Shown piece by piece: positions 43,830-52,855 of a DNA stretch of 64,000 nucleotides (its first letter is position 1; the number at the start of each line of letters is the position of its first letter). The notes beneath the pieces are model-generated. The model was not told the origin of the DNA and made no database searches. It was given only the letters and a program-made list of their open reading frames with translations. A program made the position numbers and the translations under genes. The stretch spans positions 1,302,001 through 1,366,000 of the forward strand of contig NZ_CP155551.1 of assembly GCF_039679125.1 (NCBI RefSeq), in the 5' to 3' direction. The stretch is from Blastococcus sp. HT6-4. GTDB taxonomy: Bacteria > Actinomycetota > Actinomycetes > Mycobacteriales > Geodermatophilaceae.

Positions 43830-44263
43830 GCGGACCGTTCCTCTACGACGAGGACCCGGCGCCGCTGCACACCGGCACGCCGCGCGCGCGGAAGGGCTGG
43901 CTGATCGGCGGCCTGGTCGGGGTTCCCCTGGTCGCCGTCGGCATGGTGGCAGCGCTGTACCTGGTCCAGGGATCGCCCGAGGAGCAGGCCACCCAGGTGA
44001 CCGGGGTGTTCCTTGCCGCGCTGGCCGCCGGAGACAGCGAGACCGCGTACCAGCTCCTCTGCGAGGACGAGCGGGCCCGCCTCGACGTCGACGGGCTGGA
44101 CGAGGAGTACCTGCGGCCGGGCGCGGCCGAGGTGATCGGCGTCGAGGACGACGCGACCGAGGGCGCCCGCATCCAGGAGGTCACCGTCCGGTGGGAGGAC
44201 GGCGCGACGGCGCAGCTGGAGGTCGTCCGCGAGGACGGCCCGCGGATCTGCGGCATCGACTGA
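43826..44263 (+). CDS. membrane-anchored protein of unknown function
   Basis: A 145-residue protein. A 25-residue N-terminal part is followed by one membrane helix (WLIGGLVGVPLVAVGMVAALYLV), and the extracytoplasmic part of about 95 residues has an NTF2/DUF4878-like look: TQVTGVFLAALAAGDSETAYQLLCEDERARL. Lumazine-like or lipoprotein features are absent. It starts at the end of the repeat linker after dusB, so it may be translated from the dusB message. Confidence 0.65.
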   Translation: MSGPFLYDEDPAPLHTGTPRARKGWLIGGLVGVPLVAVGMVAALYLVQGSPEEQATQVTGVFLAALAAGDSETAYQLLCEDERARLDVDGLDEEYLRPGAAEVIGVEDDATEGARIQEVTVRWEDGATAQLEVVREDGPRICGID

Positions 44264-44360
44264 GGTCCTTCTTCCCCGCCGCACTGGATGCTGACGGGGT
44301 GGGCCGGCACACCGGTCCGGGGAGGCGCGGACGGTCAGCACCGCGTGGTACCCATGACGG

Positions 44361-44984
44361 GTGGGTGTGCGGAGTCTGGTGGGGCGCGTGGCAGGAGCCG
44401 CCGCCCTGGCTGCCGTGCTGTTCGTCGTCTCCACGGCGCTGGCCATCTGGTGGACCGCCCGGCAGGACGCCCGACCGCTGTCGGACGCGATCGTCGTGCT
44501 CGGCTCGGCGCAGTACAACGGCGTCCCGTCGTCGATCTTCGAGGCGAGGCTGGAGCACGCCCGCACGCTGTACGAGGACGGGGTGGCGCCGGTGATCGTC
44601 ACCGTGGGCGGCAAGGCGGTCGGTGACCAGTTCACCGAGGCCGAGGCCGGGCGGGACTACCTGGCCGCGACCGGCGTACCGGGTCACGCGCTGTTCGCGG
44701 TGCCCGAGGGGGTCGACACCCTGCAGAGCATGCGGCTGGTCGGCGAGGCGTTCGACGAACGCGGCTGGGAGCGGGCGGTGCTGGTCACCGACCCCTGGCA
44801 CGCGATGCGCGCCGAGCGGATGGCCGAGGACGCCGGCATGGAGGCCGAGAGCTCGCCCACGCGCCAGGGGCCGGCGGTGCAGACCCGTGCCACCCAGTTC
44901 CGCTACATCGTGCGGGAGACTGCTGCCTACCTGCTCTACCGCGTCACGGGCGAGAGCATCGCCGGCGCACCCGGCATCGGCTGA
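44361..44984 (+). CDS. YdcF/SanA-like DUF218 membrane protein
   Basis: A 207-residue protein with one N-terminal helix (residues 10-30) and a DUF218 domain: SDAIVVLGSAQYNGVPSSIFEARLEHARTLYEDG, then IVTVGGKAVGDQFTEAEAGRDYL and VLVTDPWHAMRAERMA. The family is tied to envelope metabolism (vancomycin sensitivity, enterobacterial common antigen cyclisation for ElyC) without a settled reaction. GTG start. Stop followed 13 bases later by the next gene. Confidence 0.82.
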   Translation: MGVRSLVGRVAGAAALAAVLFVVSTALAIWWTARQDARPLSDAIVVLGSAQYNGVPSSIFEARLEHARTLYEDGVAPVIVTVGGKAVGDQFTEAEAGRDYLAATGVPGHALFAVPEGVDTLQSMRLVGEAFDERGWERAVLVTDPWHAMRAERMAEDAGMEAESSPTRQGPAVQTRATQFRYIVRETAAYLLYRVTGESIAGAPGIG

Positions 44985-44997
44985 GGGAGGGACGACG

Positions 44998-45477
44998 GTG
45001 CTCGAACTGGGCAAGGCAGGCTCGCTCGGCACGGGCGCGGGTGTGCACCCGGTCCTGCGCGAGGGGTCCGTCGTCGCCACGCTCCGGGCCGCGCGGTGGA
45101 CGGAGGCCGCGACGGTGGTCGTCGACGGTCGCACCTGGGAGTTCGCCCGGCGTGCCCGCGAGCTCACCGGGCGCCGGTCGGGTGACCCGGAGTCCGTCGC
45201 CCGGCTGTGCGCGCGGCAGACGTCCGCCTGGAAGGGAACCTGGGCGATCGACCTCGACGGCACGCCGGTCGAGGTACGACCCGCCTCCCGGTGGCGGGGC
45301 ACGCACCGTTTCCTGGCGCACGGGCGTCCGGTGGCCGAGAGCGGCACCACGCCGGGCTGGACCCCCCGCGCCGTCATCACCATGGACGGCTCCCTACCGC
45401 TGGAGCAGCAGGTCTTCCTGCTGTGGTGGGAGCACGTCGTCCGCCGGTGGACCGCGGCAGCCGCGGGCGCGGCCTGA
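44998..45477 (+). CDS. conserved protein of unknown function upstream of dnaG
   Basis: A 159-residue soluble protein with alternating strands and a buried aromatic end (QQVFLLWWEHVVRRW). GGGAGG lies 7 bases before GTG 44998. The pattern of repeated W-E/W-A-I-D-L strands (TWEFARRARELTG, TWAIDLDGTPVEV) suggests a tubby-like or LURP-one-like beta barrel, but this is only an impression. Its TGA overlaps the dnaG ATG by one base, so it is coupled to primase. Confidence 0.7.
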   Translation: MLELGKAGSLGTGAGVHPVLREGSVVATLRAARWTEAATVVVDGRTWEFARRARELTGRRSGDPESVARLCARQTSAWKGTWAIDLDGTPVEVRPASRWRGTHRFLAHGRPVAESGTTPGWTPRAVITMDGSLPLEQQVFLLWWEHVVRRWTAAAAGAA

Positions 45478-47363
45478 TGGCCGGCCGGGGACGGATCCGG
45501 GCGGCCGACATCGCCGTGGTCCGCGAACGGAGCAAGATCGACGAGATCGTCGGTGAGCACCTGCAGCTGAAGCGGGCGGGCGGCGGGAGCCTCAAGGGCC
45601 TGTGCCCGTTCCACGACGAGAAGTCGCCGTCGTTCCAGGTCACGCCCAGCCGCGGGCTCTACCACTGCTTCGGGTGCGGGGTGGGCGGCGACGTCATCTC
45701 CTTCGTCCAGCAGATCGACCACCTCTCCTTCTCGGAGGCGGTCGAGCTGCTGGCCGGCCGGGCCAACATCGAGCTGAAGTACGAGGACGACGGCGGGCGC
45801 CCCACCGCGGGGCCGGACCGCGCCTCGGTGGGGCAGCGGGCGCGGCTGGTCGCGGCCAACACCGCCGCGGCCGCCTTCTACGCCGAGCAGCTCGGCAGCC
45901 CCGAGGCCGCGCCGGCCCGCCAGTTCCTCGCCGACCGCGCGTTCGACCGGCAGGCGGCGCTGGACTTCGGCTGCGGGTACGCCCCGGGCGGCTGGGACGG
46001 GCTGACCCGCCACCTGCGCGCCAAGGGCTTCAGCCAGGCGGAGCTGGTCACGGCGGGGCTGGCGAAGGAGTCGTCCCGGGGCACGCTGATCGACCGGTTC
46101 CACCGGCGGCTGGTGTGGCCGATCCGCGACATCACCGGCGACGTCATCGGGTTCGGCGCCCGCAAGCTCATGGACGACGACCCGGGGCCGAAGTACCTCA
46201 ACACCCCGGAGACCCCGCTCTACAAGAAGAGCAACGTCCTCTACGGCATCGACCGCGCCAAGCGGGACATCGCCAAGCGGCACCAGGCCGTCGTCGTCGA
46301 GGGGTACACCGACGTGATGGCCTGCCACCTGGCCGGCGTCACCACGGCGGTGGCCTCCTGCGGCACCGCGTTCGGTGCCGAGCACATCGGCGTGCTGCGC
46401 CGCCTGCTCATGGACCAGGACGAGTTCCGCGGCGAGGTCGTCTACACCTTCGACGGCGACGCCGCCGGCCAGGCGGCGGCGATGAAGACCTTCGCCGAGG
46501 ACCAGCGCTTCGTCGGGCAGACGTTCGTCGCGGTCGAGCCCGACGGCCGCGACCCGTGCGAGCTGCGCCAGGAGCGCGGCGACACCGCCGTCCGCGACCT
46601 CGTCGCCCGTCGCACCCCGCTGATCGCCTTCGTGCTGCGGACGACGCTGGCCGGCTACGACCTCGACACCGTCGAGGGCCGCGTCGCCGCGTTGGAGAAG
46701 ACCGTCCCGCTGGTCGCGCAGATCAAGGACCACGCGCTCCGCCCCGCCTACGCCCGCGAGCTCGCCGGGATGATCGGCCAGCTCGACGAGGCGGAGGTGC
46801 TGGAGCGGATGCGCCGGCTCAGCGGCGACGGGGGAGGGGCGCCGTCCCGTGGCCGGCCGCGCACGCCGAAGCGGACGCCGGACGACGCGGCCGTGGCCGT
46901 GGAACGGGAGGCGGTGAAGGTGGCGCTCCAGGCACCGGAGCACGCCGGGCCGGTGTTCGACGCCATCCCGCCGGCGGCCTACACCGACCCCGACTACGCC
47001 GCCGTCGCCGCCGCGGTGGCCGCGGCCGGTGGCGCAGCCGGTGCCACGGTCACCGGCCCGGCGTGGCTGGACCACGTGAGCGCACACATCGAGCGGGACA
47101 GCGCGCGAGCACTCCTGACCGCGCTGGCGGTCGAACCGCTCCGCTCGGTGACCGGGGAGTCCGACCCCGGCTACGCCAACGCGATCCTGGCGCGGCTGCA
47201 GGAGATGGCGACGGTCCGCCAGGTGGCGGCGCTGAAGGGCAAGCTGCAGCGGATGAACCCCGTCGAGGCGGGCGACGAGTACATGAAGGCGTTCAAGGCG
47301 CTGATGGACCTCGAGCAGCTGGCGATCTCGCTGCGCAAGCGGGCGATGGGCGGCCTGGCATGA
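45477..47363 (+). CDS. dnaG: DNA primase
   Basis: A 628-residue primase that makes RNA primers for replication. The CHC2 zinc domain has Cys43, His46, Cys64 and Cys67 (CPFHDEKSPSFQV then YHCFGCG). The Toprim core has VVVEGYTDVMACHLAG and VYTFDGDAAGQAAAMK. The C-terminal part is the DnaB-interacting helical domain. ATG overlaps the preceding stop by one base. Unlike many actinobacteria, no dgt (dGTPase) gene lies between dusB and dnaG here. Confidence 0.96.
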   Translation: MAGRGRIRAADIAVVRERSKIDEIVGEHLQLKRAGGGSLKGLCPFHDEKSPSFQVTPSRGLYHCFGCGVGGDVISFVQQIDHLSFSEAVELLAGRANIELKYEDDGGRPTAGPDRASVGQRARLVAANTAAAAFYAEQLGSPEAAPARQFLADRAFDRQAALDFGCGYAPGGWDGLTRHLRAKGFSQAELVTAGLAKESSRGTLIDRFHRRLVWPIRDITGDVIGFGARKLMDDDPGPKYLNTPETPLYKKSNVLYGIDRAKRDIAKRHQAVVVEGYTDVMACHLAGVTTAVASCGTAFGAEHIGVLRRLLMDQDEFRGEVVYTFDGDAAGQAAAMKTFAEDQRFVGQTFVAVEPDGRDPCELRQERGDTAVRDLVARRTPLIAFVLRTTLAGYDLDTVEGRVAALEKTVPLVAQIKDHALRPAYARELAGMIGQLDEAEVLERMRRLSGDGGGAPSRGRPRTPKRTPDDAAVAVEREAVKVALQAPEHAGPVFDAIPPAAYTDPDYAAVAAAVAAAGGAAGATVTGPAWLDHVSAHIERDSARALLTALAVEPLRSVTGESDPGYANAILARLQEMATVRQVAALKGKLQRMNPVEAGDEYMKAFKALMDLEQLAISLRKRAMGGLA

Positions 47364-47917
47364 GCCTGCTGGCCGACCTGCGGCGCCGCTTCGCCCGCCC
47401 GCCGGAGCCGGTCCGGGCCGCGGTGACCGCCGATCCGGACGAGCGGGTGCTGGCCTGGGGCGCGCTCACCCGGGACGCCGGCTGGCTGGTCGCGACCTCG
47501 CGCGGGCTGCGACAGGTGGCCCCCGACGGCGCAGGCAGCGTCCTGCCGTGGCACGAGGTGGGCAGCGCCCGCTGGGCGGCGACCGCCGACGGCGGTGGCA
47601 CGTTCACGGTCACGCCGCTCACCGAGGTGGAGCCCGGCGTGCAGGCGCGCCTGCCGGCGGTGCGGCACGTGCTGGCCGACGCCGGCGACCTTCCTGCGGT
47701 CGTGCGCCGGCGGGTGGACCAGACCGTGGTCACCAGTCGCCGGTCGCCGTTGCCCGGGAGGGGAGGGGTGATCCTGGTCGCGCGCCGGGTGCCCGGTCAG
47801 GCGGCGCGGGAGTGGACCGTCGTCTTCGACGACGACTCCGACCGCGACGACCCCGCGGCCCGTGAGACCGCGCGGCGCAAGCTGGCGGAGGCAGTCGCCG
47901 CCGAGCAGCCGGACTGA
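47360..47917 (+). CDS. conserved actinobacterial protein downstream of dnaG
   Basis: A 185-residue soluble protein that begins SLLADLRRRFARPPEPVR and reads as a PH-like or bacterial pleckstrin-type beta sheet: DERVLAWGALTRDAGWLVATSRGLRQV, VLPWHEVGSARW, GGGTFTVTPL. The C-terminal EARRKLAEAVAA helix closes the domain. ATGA overlap with dnaG, so it is co-translated with primase. Function unknown. Confidence 0.75.
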   Translation: MSLLADLRRRFARPPEPVRAAVTADPDERVLAWGALTRDAGWLVATSRGLRQVAPDGAGSVLPWHEVGSARWAATADGGGTFTVTPLTEVEPGVQARLPAVRHVLADAGDLPAVVRRRVDQTVVTSRRSPLPGRGGVILVARRVPGQAAREWTVVFDDDSDRDDPAARETARRKLAEAVAAEQPD

Positions 47918-47957
47918 TCCGGCAGCCGCTCGGTGCGGCGCAGCCGGGCCGCGGAGG

Positions 47958-48167
47958 TCAGCGCGGGGGCTCGGCGCCCATGTGCGCCTTGAGGGTGGAG
48001 ACGGCGTCGTCGGCCTTGGCCTGGGCCATGCCGGCGATGCTCTGCAGGCGGGGGTCGTCCTTGGCGTGCTCCCAGGCGCGGCGGATCTGCTCGTAGCGCT
48101 CGCGGCCGGCCCGCGAACCGAGCACGTAACCAGCACCGAAACCGGCGAGGAACGACAGCTTGGCCAC
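47958..48167 (-). CDS. small YtxH-like membrane-associated protein
   Basis: A 69-residue protein with a short N-terminal hydrophobic segment (LSFLAGFGAGYVLGSRAG), the glycine-rich layout of YtxH-like proteins, then a charged amphipathic helix (RERYEQIRRAWEHAKDD). AGGAGG stands 5 bases before the GTG at 48167. Function unknown, often stress-related. Confidence 0.72.
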   Translation of the reverse strand: MAKLSFLAGFGAGYVLGSRAGRERYEQIRRAWEHAKDDPRLQSIAGMAQAKADDAVSTLKAHMGAEPPR

Positions 48168-48303
48168 GGGGAACCTCCTGGATGAACGCGCGGTGAACGC
48201 CGACACGCTACCTTCGGGGCGCATCGCCCGCTGTCCGCGAGGCGTGTGCGGCGGCCCGCGGGCCGTGGGGTACTCTCGTCGAGCCAGCGGGTCACGCCGC
48301 TGA

Positions 48304-48376
48304 TCCCCCGTAGCTCAATTGGCAGAGCATGCGACTGTTAATCGCAGGGTTACTGGTTCAAGTCCAGTCGGGGGAG
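48304..48376 (+). tRNA. tRNA-Asn (GTT)
   Basis: Seventy-three bases. Acceptor TCCCCCG pairs with CGGGGGA (48369-48375), discriminator G, CCA not encoded. Anticodon loop CTGTTAA gives GTT, T-loop TTCAAGT. A TACTCT -10-like box is about 30 bases upstream (48271-48276). A terminator hairpin follows. Confidence 0.96.
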
Positions 48377-48728
48377 CAGAGATGGGCCTCTGACCAGCAC
48401 GTTCGTTGGTCGGAGGCCTTCGTCGTTCGGTGGTGGGCCAGGGCTGATCCCCCGCAAACCCTCCGGTTTCATCCCGCCTACCGTGCCAGGACCAGCAGAT
48501 CAGCGGCTCTCTCCGGGCTGGTGGTGTCCTCGACAGGCCGCACCCGCCGGCCACACCACGATCGCGGCCGGCCTGACCCCCGGGTCCCGCCTCCGGCTAT
48601 CCCGGCTGCACGGCCGTACCGCGCAGTCCTCGTGCTGCACGTGCAGGCGCCCCTCCCGGGTGTCCGGGGAGCCGTCGGCGCCCTCCCGGCTCCCTGGTCG
48701 GGAGGCGGGAGGGCGGGGCAGGTGTGGG
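48377..48728. other. intergenic region between tRNA-Asn and the end of acsA
   Basis: About 350 bases without a supported gene. A hairpin terminator for the tRNA lies at 48385-48418 (GGCCTCTGACCA with TGGTCGGAGGCC, one G-U). A weaker stem, CCTCCCG with CGGGAGG near 48683-48706, may end the acsA transcript. Open frames here overlap the tRNA and have no ribosome binding site. Confidence 0.5.
48385..48418 (+). terminator. hairpin terminator of tRNA-Asn
   Basis: GGCCTCTGACCA (48385-48396) with TGGTCGGAGGCC (48407-48418), twelve pairs including one G-U, followed by TTCGTCGTT. It starts 8 bases after the tRNA. Confidence 0.75.
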
Positions 48729-50675
48729 CTATTCGGCGGGTGTGGCGGGCAGTTTGTCCTTGATCATGTTCATGACCGAGGAGTCGGTGAGGGTGGTGAC
48801 GTCGCCGAGTTCGCGGTTCTCGGCGATGTCGCGGAGCAGCCGGCGCATGATCTTGCCCGATCGGGTCTTGGGGAGTTCCTGGACGACCATGATCTGGCGT
48901 GGTTTGGCGATGGGGCCGATGTCGCGGGCGACGTGGGTGCGCAGGGTCTGCACCAGTTCGTCGCCGGAGTCCTCGGCGGTTCCGCGGAGGATGACGAAGG
49001 CGACGATGCCCTGGCCGGTGGTGGGGTCGCTGGCGCCGACGACGGCGGCTTCGGCGACGGTGGGGTGGCCGACGAGGCTGGATTCGACTTCGGTGGTGGA
49101 GATGCGGTGGCCGGAGACGTTCATGACGTCGTCGACCCGGCCGAGCAGCCAGATGTTGCCGGCGGCGTCCTTCTTGGCGCCGTCGCCGGCGAAGTAGACG
49201 TCGGTGCCGAAGCGGGACCAGTAGGTGTCGACGTAGCGGTCGTCGTCGCCCCAGATGGTGCGCAGCATGGCCGGCCAGGGCTCGGTGAGCACGAGCAGGC
49301 CGGTGGAGTCGTCGGTGAGCTCGTTGCCCTCGTCGTCGACGACCTTGGCGGAGATGCCGGGGAAGGGGTGCTGCGCGGAGCCGGGGGTGAGGGTGGTGAC
49401 GCCGGGCAGCGGGGTGAGCATGTGGGCGCCGGTCTCGGTCTGCCACCAGGTGTCCATGATCGGGCAGCGGCCGCCGCCGACGTGCTGGTGGTACCACAGC
49501 CACGCCTCGGGGTTGATCGGCTCGCCGACCGAGCCGAGCAGCCGCAGCGAGGTCAGGTCGAACCCGGCGGGGATGTCCTCGCCCCACTTCATGAACGTGC
49601 GGATCACGGTGGGGGCGGTGTAGAGGATGGTGACGCCGTATTTCTGGATGAGTTCGAACCAGCGGCCGCGGTGCGGGGTCTCCGGGGTGCCCTCGTACAT
49701 GACCGAGGTGGCCCGGTTGGCCAGCGGCCCGTAGACGATGTAGCTGTGGCCGGTGACCCAGCCGACGTCGGCGGCGGTCCAGTACACGTCGGTGTCGGGC
49801 TTGAGGTCGAAGGTGGCCCAGTGGGTGTAGGCGACCTGGGTGAGGTAGCCGCCGGAGGTGTGCAGGATGCCCTTGGGCTTGGCCGTGGTGCCCGAGGTGT
49901 ACATGATGTAGAGCGGGTGCTCGGCGTCGAAGAACTCGCACGCGTGCTCGGCCGGCTGCCGGCCCACGACGTCGTGCCACCACAGGTCGCGGCCCTCGGT
50001 CCACTCCACGTCCTGCTCGGTCCGCTTCACCACGACGACGTTGCGGACGCCGGGGCTGCGGCCCACCGCGTCGTCGACGGCGGGCTTGAGCGCGCTGGGC
50101 GCGCCGCGGCGGTACCCGCCGTCGGCGGTGATGACCAGGACGGCGCCGGCGTCGTCGAGCCGGCTGGCCAGGGCGTCGGCGGAGAACCCACCGAAGACCA
50201 CCATGTGCACCGCGCCGATGCGGGCGCAGGCCAGCATCGAGATGATCGCCTCGGGGATCATCGGCAGGTAGATCGCCACCCGGTCACCGGCGCGCACGCC
50301 GAGCTCGGTCAGCGCGTTCGCGGCCCGGCAGACCTCGTCGGTGAGCTGGGCGTAGGTGAGCGTGCGGGTGTCGCCGGGCTCACCCTCCCAGTGGTAGGCC
50401 ACCTGCTCGCCGTGCCCGGCCGCCACGTGCCGGTCCAGGCAGTTGTAGGCGACGTTGAGCTTCCCGCCGACGAACCACTTCGCGAACGGCGGGTTGCTCC
50501 AGTCCAGCACCGTGTCCCAGCGCCGGTCCCAGGTCAGCCGCTCGGCCGCGGACTCCCAGAACCCCAGCCGGTCCCGGGCCGCCTCCTCGTACACCTCCGG
50601 GCCGACGTTCGCCTGCGCGGCGAGGCTCTCCGGCGGCGCGAACGTGCGGCCGTCGTCCTGGGTCGTCTCACTCAT
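48729..50675 (-). CDS. acsA: acetyl-CoA synthetase
   Basis: A 648-residue AMP-forming ligase that makes acetyl-CoA from acetate, ATP and CoA. The P-loop is YIMYTSGTTAKPKG, the acetate/CoA region has DVGWVTGHSYIVYGPL, the hinge is near GRVDDVMNVSGHRIST, and the C-terminal catalytic Lys is in LPKTRSGKIMRR, the site of regulatory acetylation. ATG at 50675 with GGAGG upstream. Follows actP on the same strand after a hairpin. Stop TAG. Frequent AAA, GAA and CCA codons near the 3' end differ slightly from neighbours. Confidence 0.97.
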   Translation of the reverse strand: MSETTQDDGRTFAPPESLAAQANVGPEVYEEAARDRLGFWESAAERLTWDRRWDTVLDWSNPPFAKWFVGGKLNVAYNCLDRHVAAGHGEQVAYHWEGEPGDTRTLTYAQLTDEVCRAANALTELGVRAGDRVAIYLPMIPEAIISMLACARIGAVHMVVFGGFSADALASRLDDAGAVLVITADGGYRRGAPSALKPAVDDAVGRSPGVRNVVVVKRTEQDVEWTEGRDLWWHDVVGRQPAEHACEFFDAEHPLYIMYTSGTTAKPKGILHTSGGYLTQVAYTHWATFDLKPDTDVYWTAADVGWVTGHSYIVYGPLANRATSVMYEGTPETPHRGRWFELIQKYGVTILYTAPTVIRTFMKWGEDIPAGFDLTSLRLLGSVGEPINPEAWLWYHQHVGGGRCPIMDTWWQTETGAHMLTPLPGVTTLTPGSAQHPFPGISAKVVDDEGNELTDDSTGLLVLTEPWPAMLRTIWGDDDRYVDTYWSRFGTDVYFAGDGAKKDAAGNIWLLGRVDDVMNVSGHRISTTEVESSLVGHPTVAEAAVVGASDPTTGQGIVAFVILRGTAEDSGDELVQTLRTHVARDIGPIAKPRQIMVVQELPKTRSGKIMRRLLRDIAENRELGDVTTLTDSSVMNMIKDKLPATPAE

Positions 50676-50750
50676 GCGGAAACCTCCGTGAAGGGCGTCG
50701 CGCGGCCATCGGGCCACGCATGTGCTGTCCGTGAATCGTGTGGGAGCTCC

Positions 50751-50792
50751 CGGCGAGGCGTGCGCCCCCGAGACGGGGCGCACGCCTCGCCG
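50751..50792. terminator. 18-bp perfect hairpin between actP and acsA
   Basis: CGGCGAGGCGTGCGCCCC (50751-50768) pairs perfectly with 50775-50792 around CGAGAC. It sits 13 bases after actP and 75 before acsA, so acsA probably has its own promoter or is expressed by partial readthrough. Confidence 0.85.
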
Positions 50793-50805
50793 GTACAGCA
50801 GGGGA

Positions 50806-52419
50806 TCAGTGGTCGACGGCCTTCTCGGCGCCGATGCCGGTGAAGGCACGCACCTCGAGCTCCGCCCACTTCTCCTCGTTCGGCTTCTCCTTGGTGAGGA
50901 CGGTGCCCAGGTACCCGAGGAGGAACGACGCCGGGATCGACACCAGGCCCGGGTTGCGCAGCGGGAACCAGGCGAAGTCGACCGTCGGGATCATCGACGT
51001 CTCGGCGCCGGAGACCACCGGGGAGAAGATGATCAGGCCGATGCAGATGATCAGCCCGCCGTAGATCGACCACAGCGCGCCCTGGGTGGTGAACCGCTTC
51101 CAGAACAGCGTGTAGAGGATCGTCGGCAGGTTCGCCGAGGCGGCCACCGCGAAGGCGAGCGCCACGAGGAAGGCGATGTTCAGCCCGGCGCGCAGCGCCA
51201 GGATGCCCAGCCCGATCGCCACCGCGCCGATGACGACGGCGGTGATCCGGGCGACCTTGACCTCACCGTTCGGCGGGACGTCGCCCTTCTTGATCACCGA
51301 GGCGTAGACGTCGTGGGCGAACGACGCCGACGCGGTGATCGTCAGGCCGGCCACCACCGCGAGGATCGTGGCGAACGCGACGCCGGCGATGATGCCCAGC
51401 AGCACGGTGCCGCCCAGCTCGAAGGCCAGCAGCGGTGCGGCGGCGTTGACCCCGCCCGGTGCGGCCACGATCGCGTCGGCGCCGACCAGGGCGCCCGCGC
51501 CGTAGCCGATGATCAGGCTGAACAGGTAGAAGATGCCGATCAGCCAGATCGCCCAGACCACCGACGTCCGGGCGGCCTTCGCCGTCGGCACGGTGTAGAA
51601 GCGCATCAGCACGTGCGGCAGCCCGGCCGTCCCGAGCACCAGGGCCAGCGCCAGGCTGATGAAGTCCAGCCGGGTGACCTCGCTGACCCCGTACTGCGCG
51701 CCCGGGTTGAGCACGCCGGTGGTGCCGGCCCGATCGGCGGCGCCACCCAGCAGGGCGGAGAGGTTGAAGCCGAAGTCGCCGAGCACCCAGATGGTCATCA
51801 CCAGGGCACCCGCGATCAGCAGGCTCGCCTTGATGATCTGCACCCAGGTCGTGCCGCGCATGCCGCCGACGAGGACGTAGAAGATCATCAGGGCGCCGAC
51901 GACGACGACGACCAGCGCCTCGGCCACCGGCCCGCTCACGCCGAGCAGGAGGGCGACCAGCCCGCCGGCGCCGGCCATCTGGGCGAGCAGGTAGAACAGC
52001 GAGACCGCGAGGGTGGAGATGGCGGCCGCGGTGCGCACCGGGCCCTGCCGCATCCGGAAGGCCAGCACGTCGGCCATCGTGAACCGGGCGGTGTTGCGCA
52101 TCAGCTCCGCGACCAGCAGCAGCGCGACCAGCCACGCCACCAGGAAGCCGATGGAGTAGAGGAAGCCGTCGTAGCCGTAGATCGCGATGGCCCCGGCGAT
52201 GCCGAGGAACGACGCGGCCGACAGGTAGTCACCGGCGATGGCCAGGCCGTTCTGCTGACCGGTGATGGTGCGCCCGGCGGCGTAGTAGTCCGCCGCGCTC
52301 TTGTTGTTGCGGCTGGCCCGGAAGGTGATGGCCAGGGTGACCACGACGAACGCGCCGAAGATCGAGATGTTGATCGCGGGGTTGCCGATGGTCGCCTCGG
52401 CAGCGAGCAGGTCACGCAC
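50806..52419 (-). CDS. actP: cation/acetate symporter
   Basis: A 537-residue solute:sodium symporter (SSS) with about 13 helices. Family signatures are AGRTITGQQNGLAIAGDYLSAASFLG near residue 50 and GLPHVLMRFYTVPTAKAARTS near 265. The neighbouring acsA and the DUF485 partner, as in enterobacterial acs-yjcH-actP, indicate acetate or another short monocarboxylate. GTG start, overlapping the DUF485 gene by 8 bases. A CRP-like site lies upstream of the operon. Confidence 0.93.
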   Translation of the reverse strand: MRDLLAAEATIGNPAINISIFGAFVVVTLAITFRASRNNKSAADYYAAGRTITGQQNGLAIAGDYLSAASFLGIAGAIAIYGYDGFLYSIGFLVAWLVALLLVAELMRNTARFTMADVLAFRMRQGPVRTAAAISTLAVSLFYLLAQMAGAGGLVALLLGVSGPVAEALVVVVVGALMIFYVLVGGMRGTTWVQIIKASLLIAGALVMTIWVLGDFGFNLSALLGGAADRAGTTGVLNPGAQYGVSEVTRLDFISLALALVLGTAGLPHVLMRFYTVPTAKAARTSVVWAIWLIGIFYLFSLIIGYGAGALVGADAIVAAPGGVNAAAPLLAFELGGTVLLGIIAGVAFATILAVVAGLTITASASFAHDVYASVIKKGDVPPNGEVKVARITAVVIGAVAIGLGILALRAGLNIAFLVALAFAVAASANLPTILYTLFWKRFTTQGALWSIYGGLIICIGLIIFSPVVSGAETSMIPTVDFAWFPLRNPGLVSIPASFLLGYLGTVLTKEKPNEEKWAELEVRAFTGIGAEKAVDH

Positions 52420-52801
52420 GGGAGGCCCCCTCGGTGCCGGACGGCCCGGTGGCGCCGGGGGCGTAGTCGTGGGCCTCGAGACGCTCGCGCATCTCGTCGG
52501 CGATCGGGTCCGTGCGCCGGTTCGCGTGCGCCACGTAGACGTGCGTGATCACGAACGTGGTCACGAACTGGCCCAGTCCGAAGAGCAGGCCGACGTTCAC
52601 GTTCCCGAACACCTGGGTGGACATGAAGTCGGTGGCGTAGGTGGAGAGCAGGACGTACAGCAGGTACCAGACCAGGAACGCCACGGTCATCGGGAAGGCG
52701 AAGCTGCGGAAACGCTTCTTCAGCTCCACGAACTCCGGGGAGTCCTGCGCCGCGCGGTACTCCTCCGGCGTCAGCAGACGCCTGTCGTCGGTATCGGTCA
52801 A
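52412..52801 (-). CDS. DUF485 membrane protein, ActP partner (YjcH-like)
   Basis: A 129-residue protein with two membrane helices (FAFPMTVAFLVWYLLYVLL and VGLLFGLGQFVTTFVITHVYV) and the conserved SPEFVELKKRFRSF before the first, the DUF485 pattern. It always accompanies ActP and may assist its folding or activity. TTG start at 52801 is proposed because GGAGG is 8 bases upstream; a GTG further left is the alternative. Overlaps actP by 8 bases. Confidence 0.88.
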   Translation of the reverse strand: MTDTDDRRLLTPEEYRAAQDSPEFVELKKRFRSFAFPMTVAFLVWYLLYVLLSTYATDFMSTQVFGNVNVGLLFGLGQFVTTFVITHVYVAHANRRTDPIADEMRERLEAHDYAPGATGPSGTEGASRA

Positions 52802-52855
52802 CGTGCGGCCTCCAGGCAGAGTCAGGCTGATCGTCGCCACGCGACGGTGGTCGGT

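Noticed and set aside
48315-48554. Leftward 79-codon frame ending with a GLEPVTLRLTVACSAN-type peptide
   Set aside because: This is the antisense translation of tRNA-Asn, a well-known annotation artefact.
48729-49000. Slightly different codon use at the 3' end of acsA as a sign of transfer
   Set aside because: Only a handful of A-ending codons; highly expressed genes differ in bias, and the protein is a normal actinobacterial Acs.
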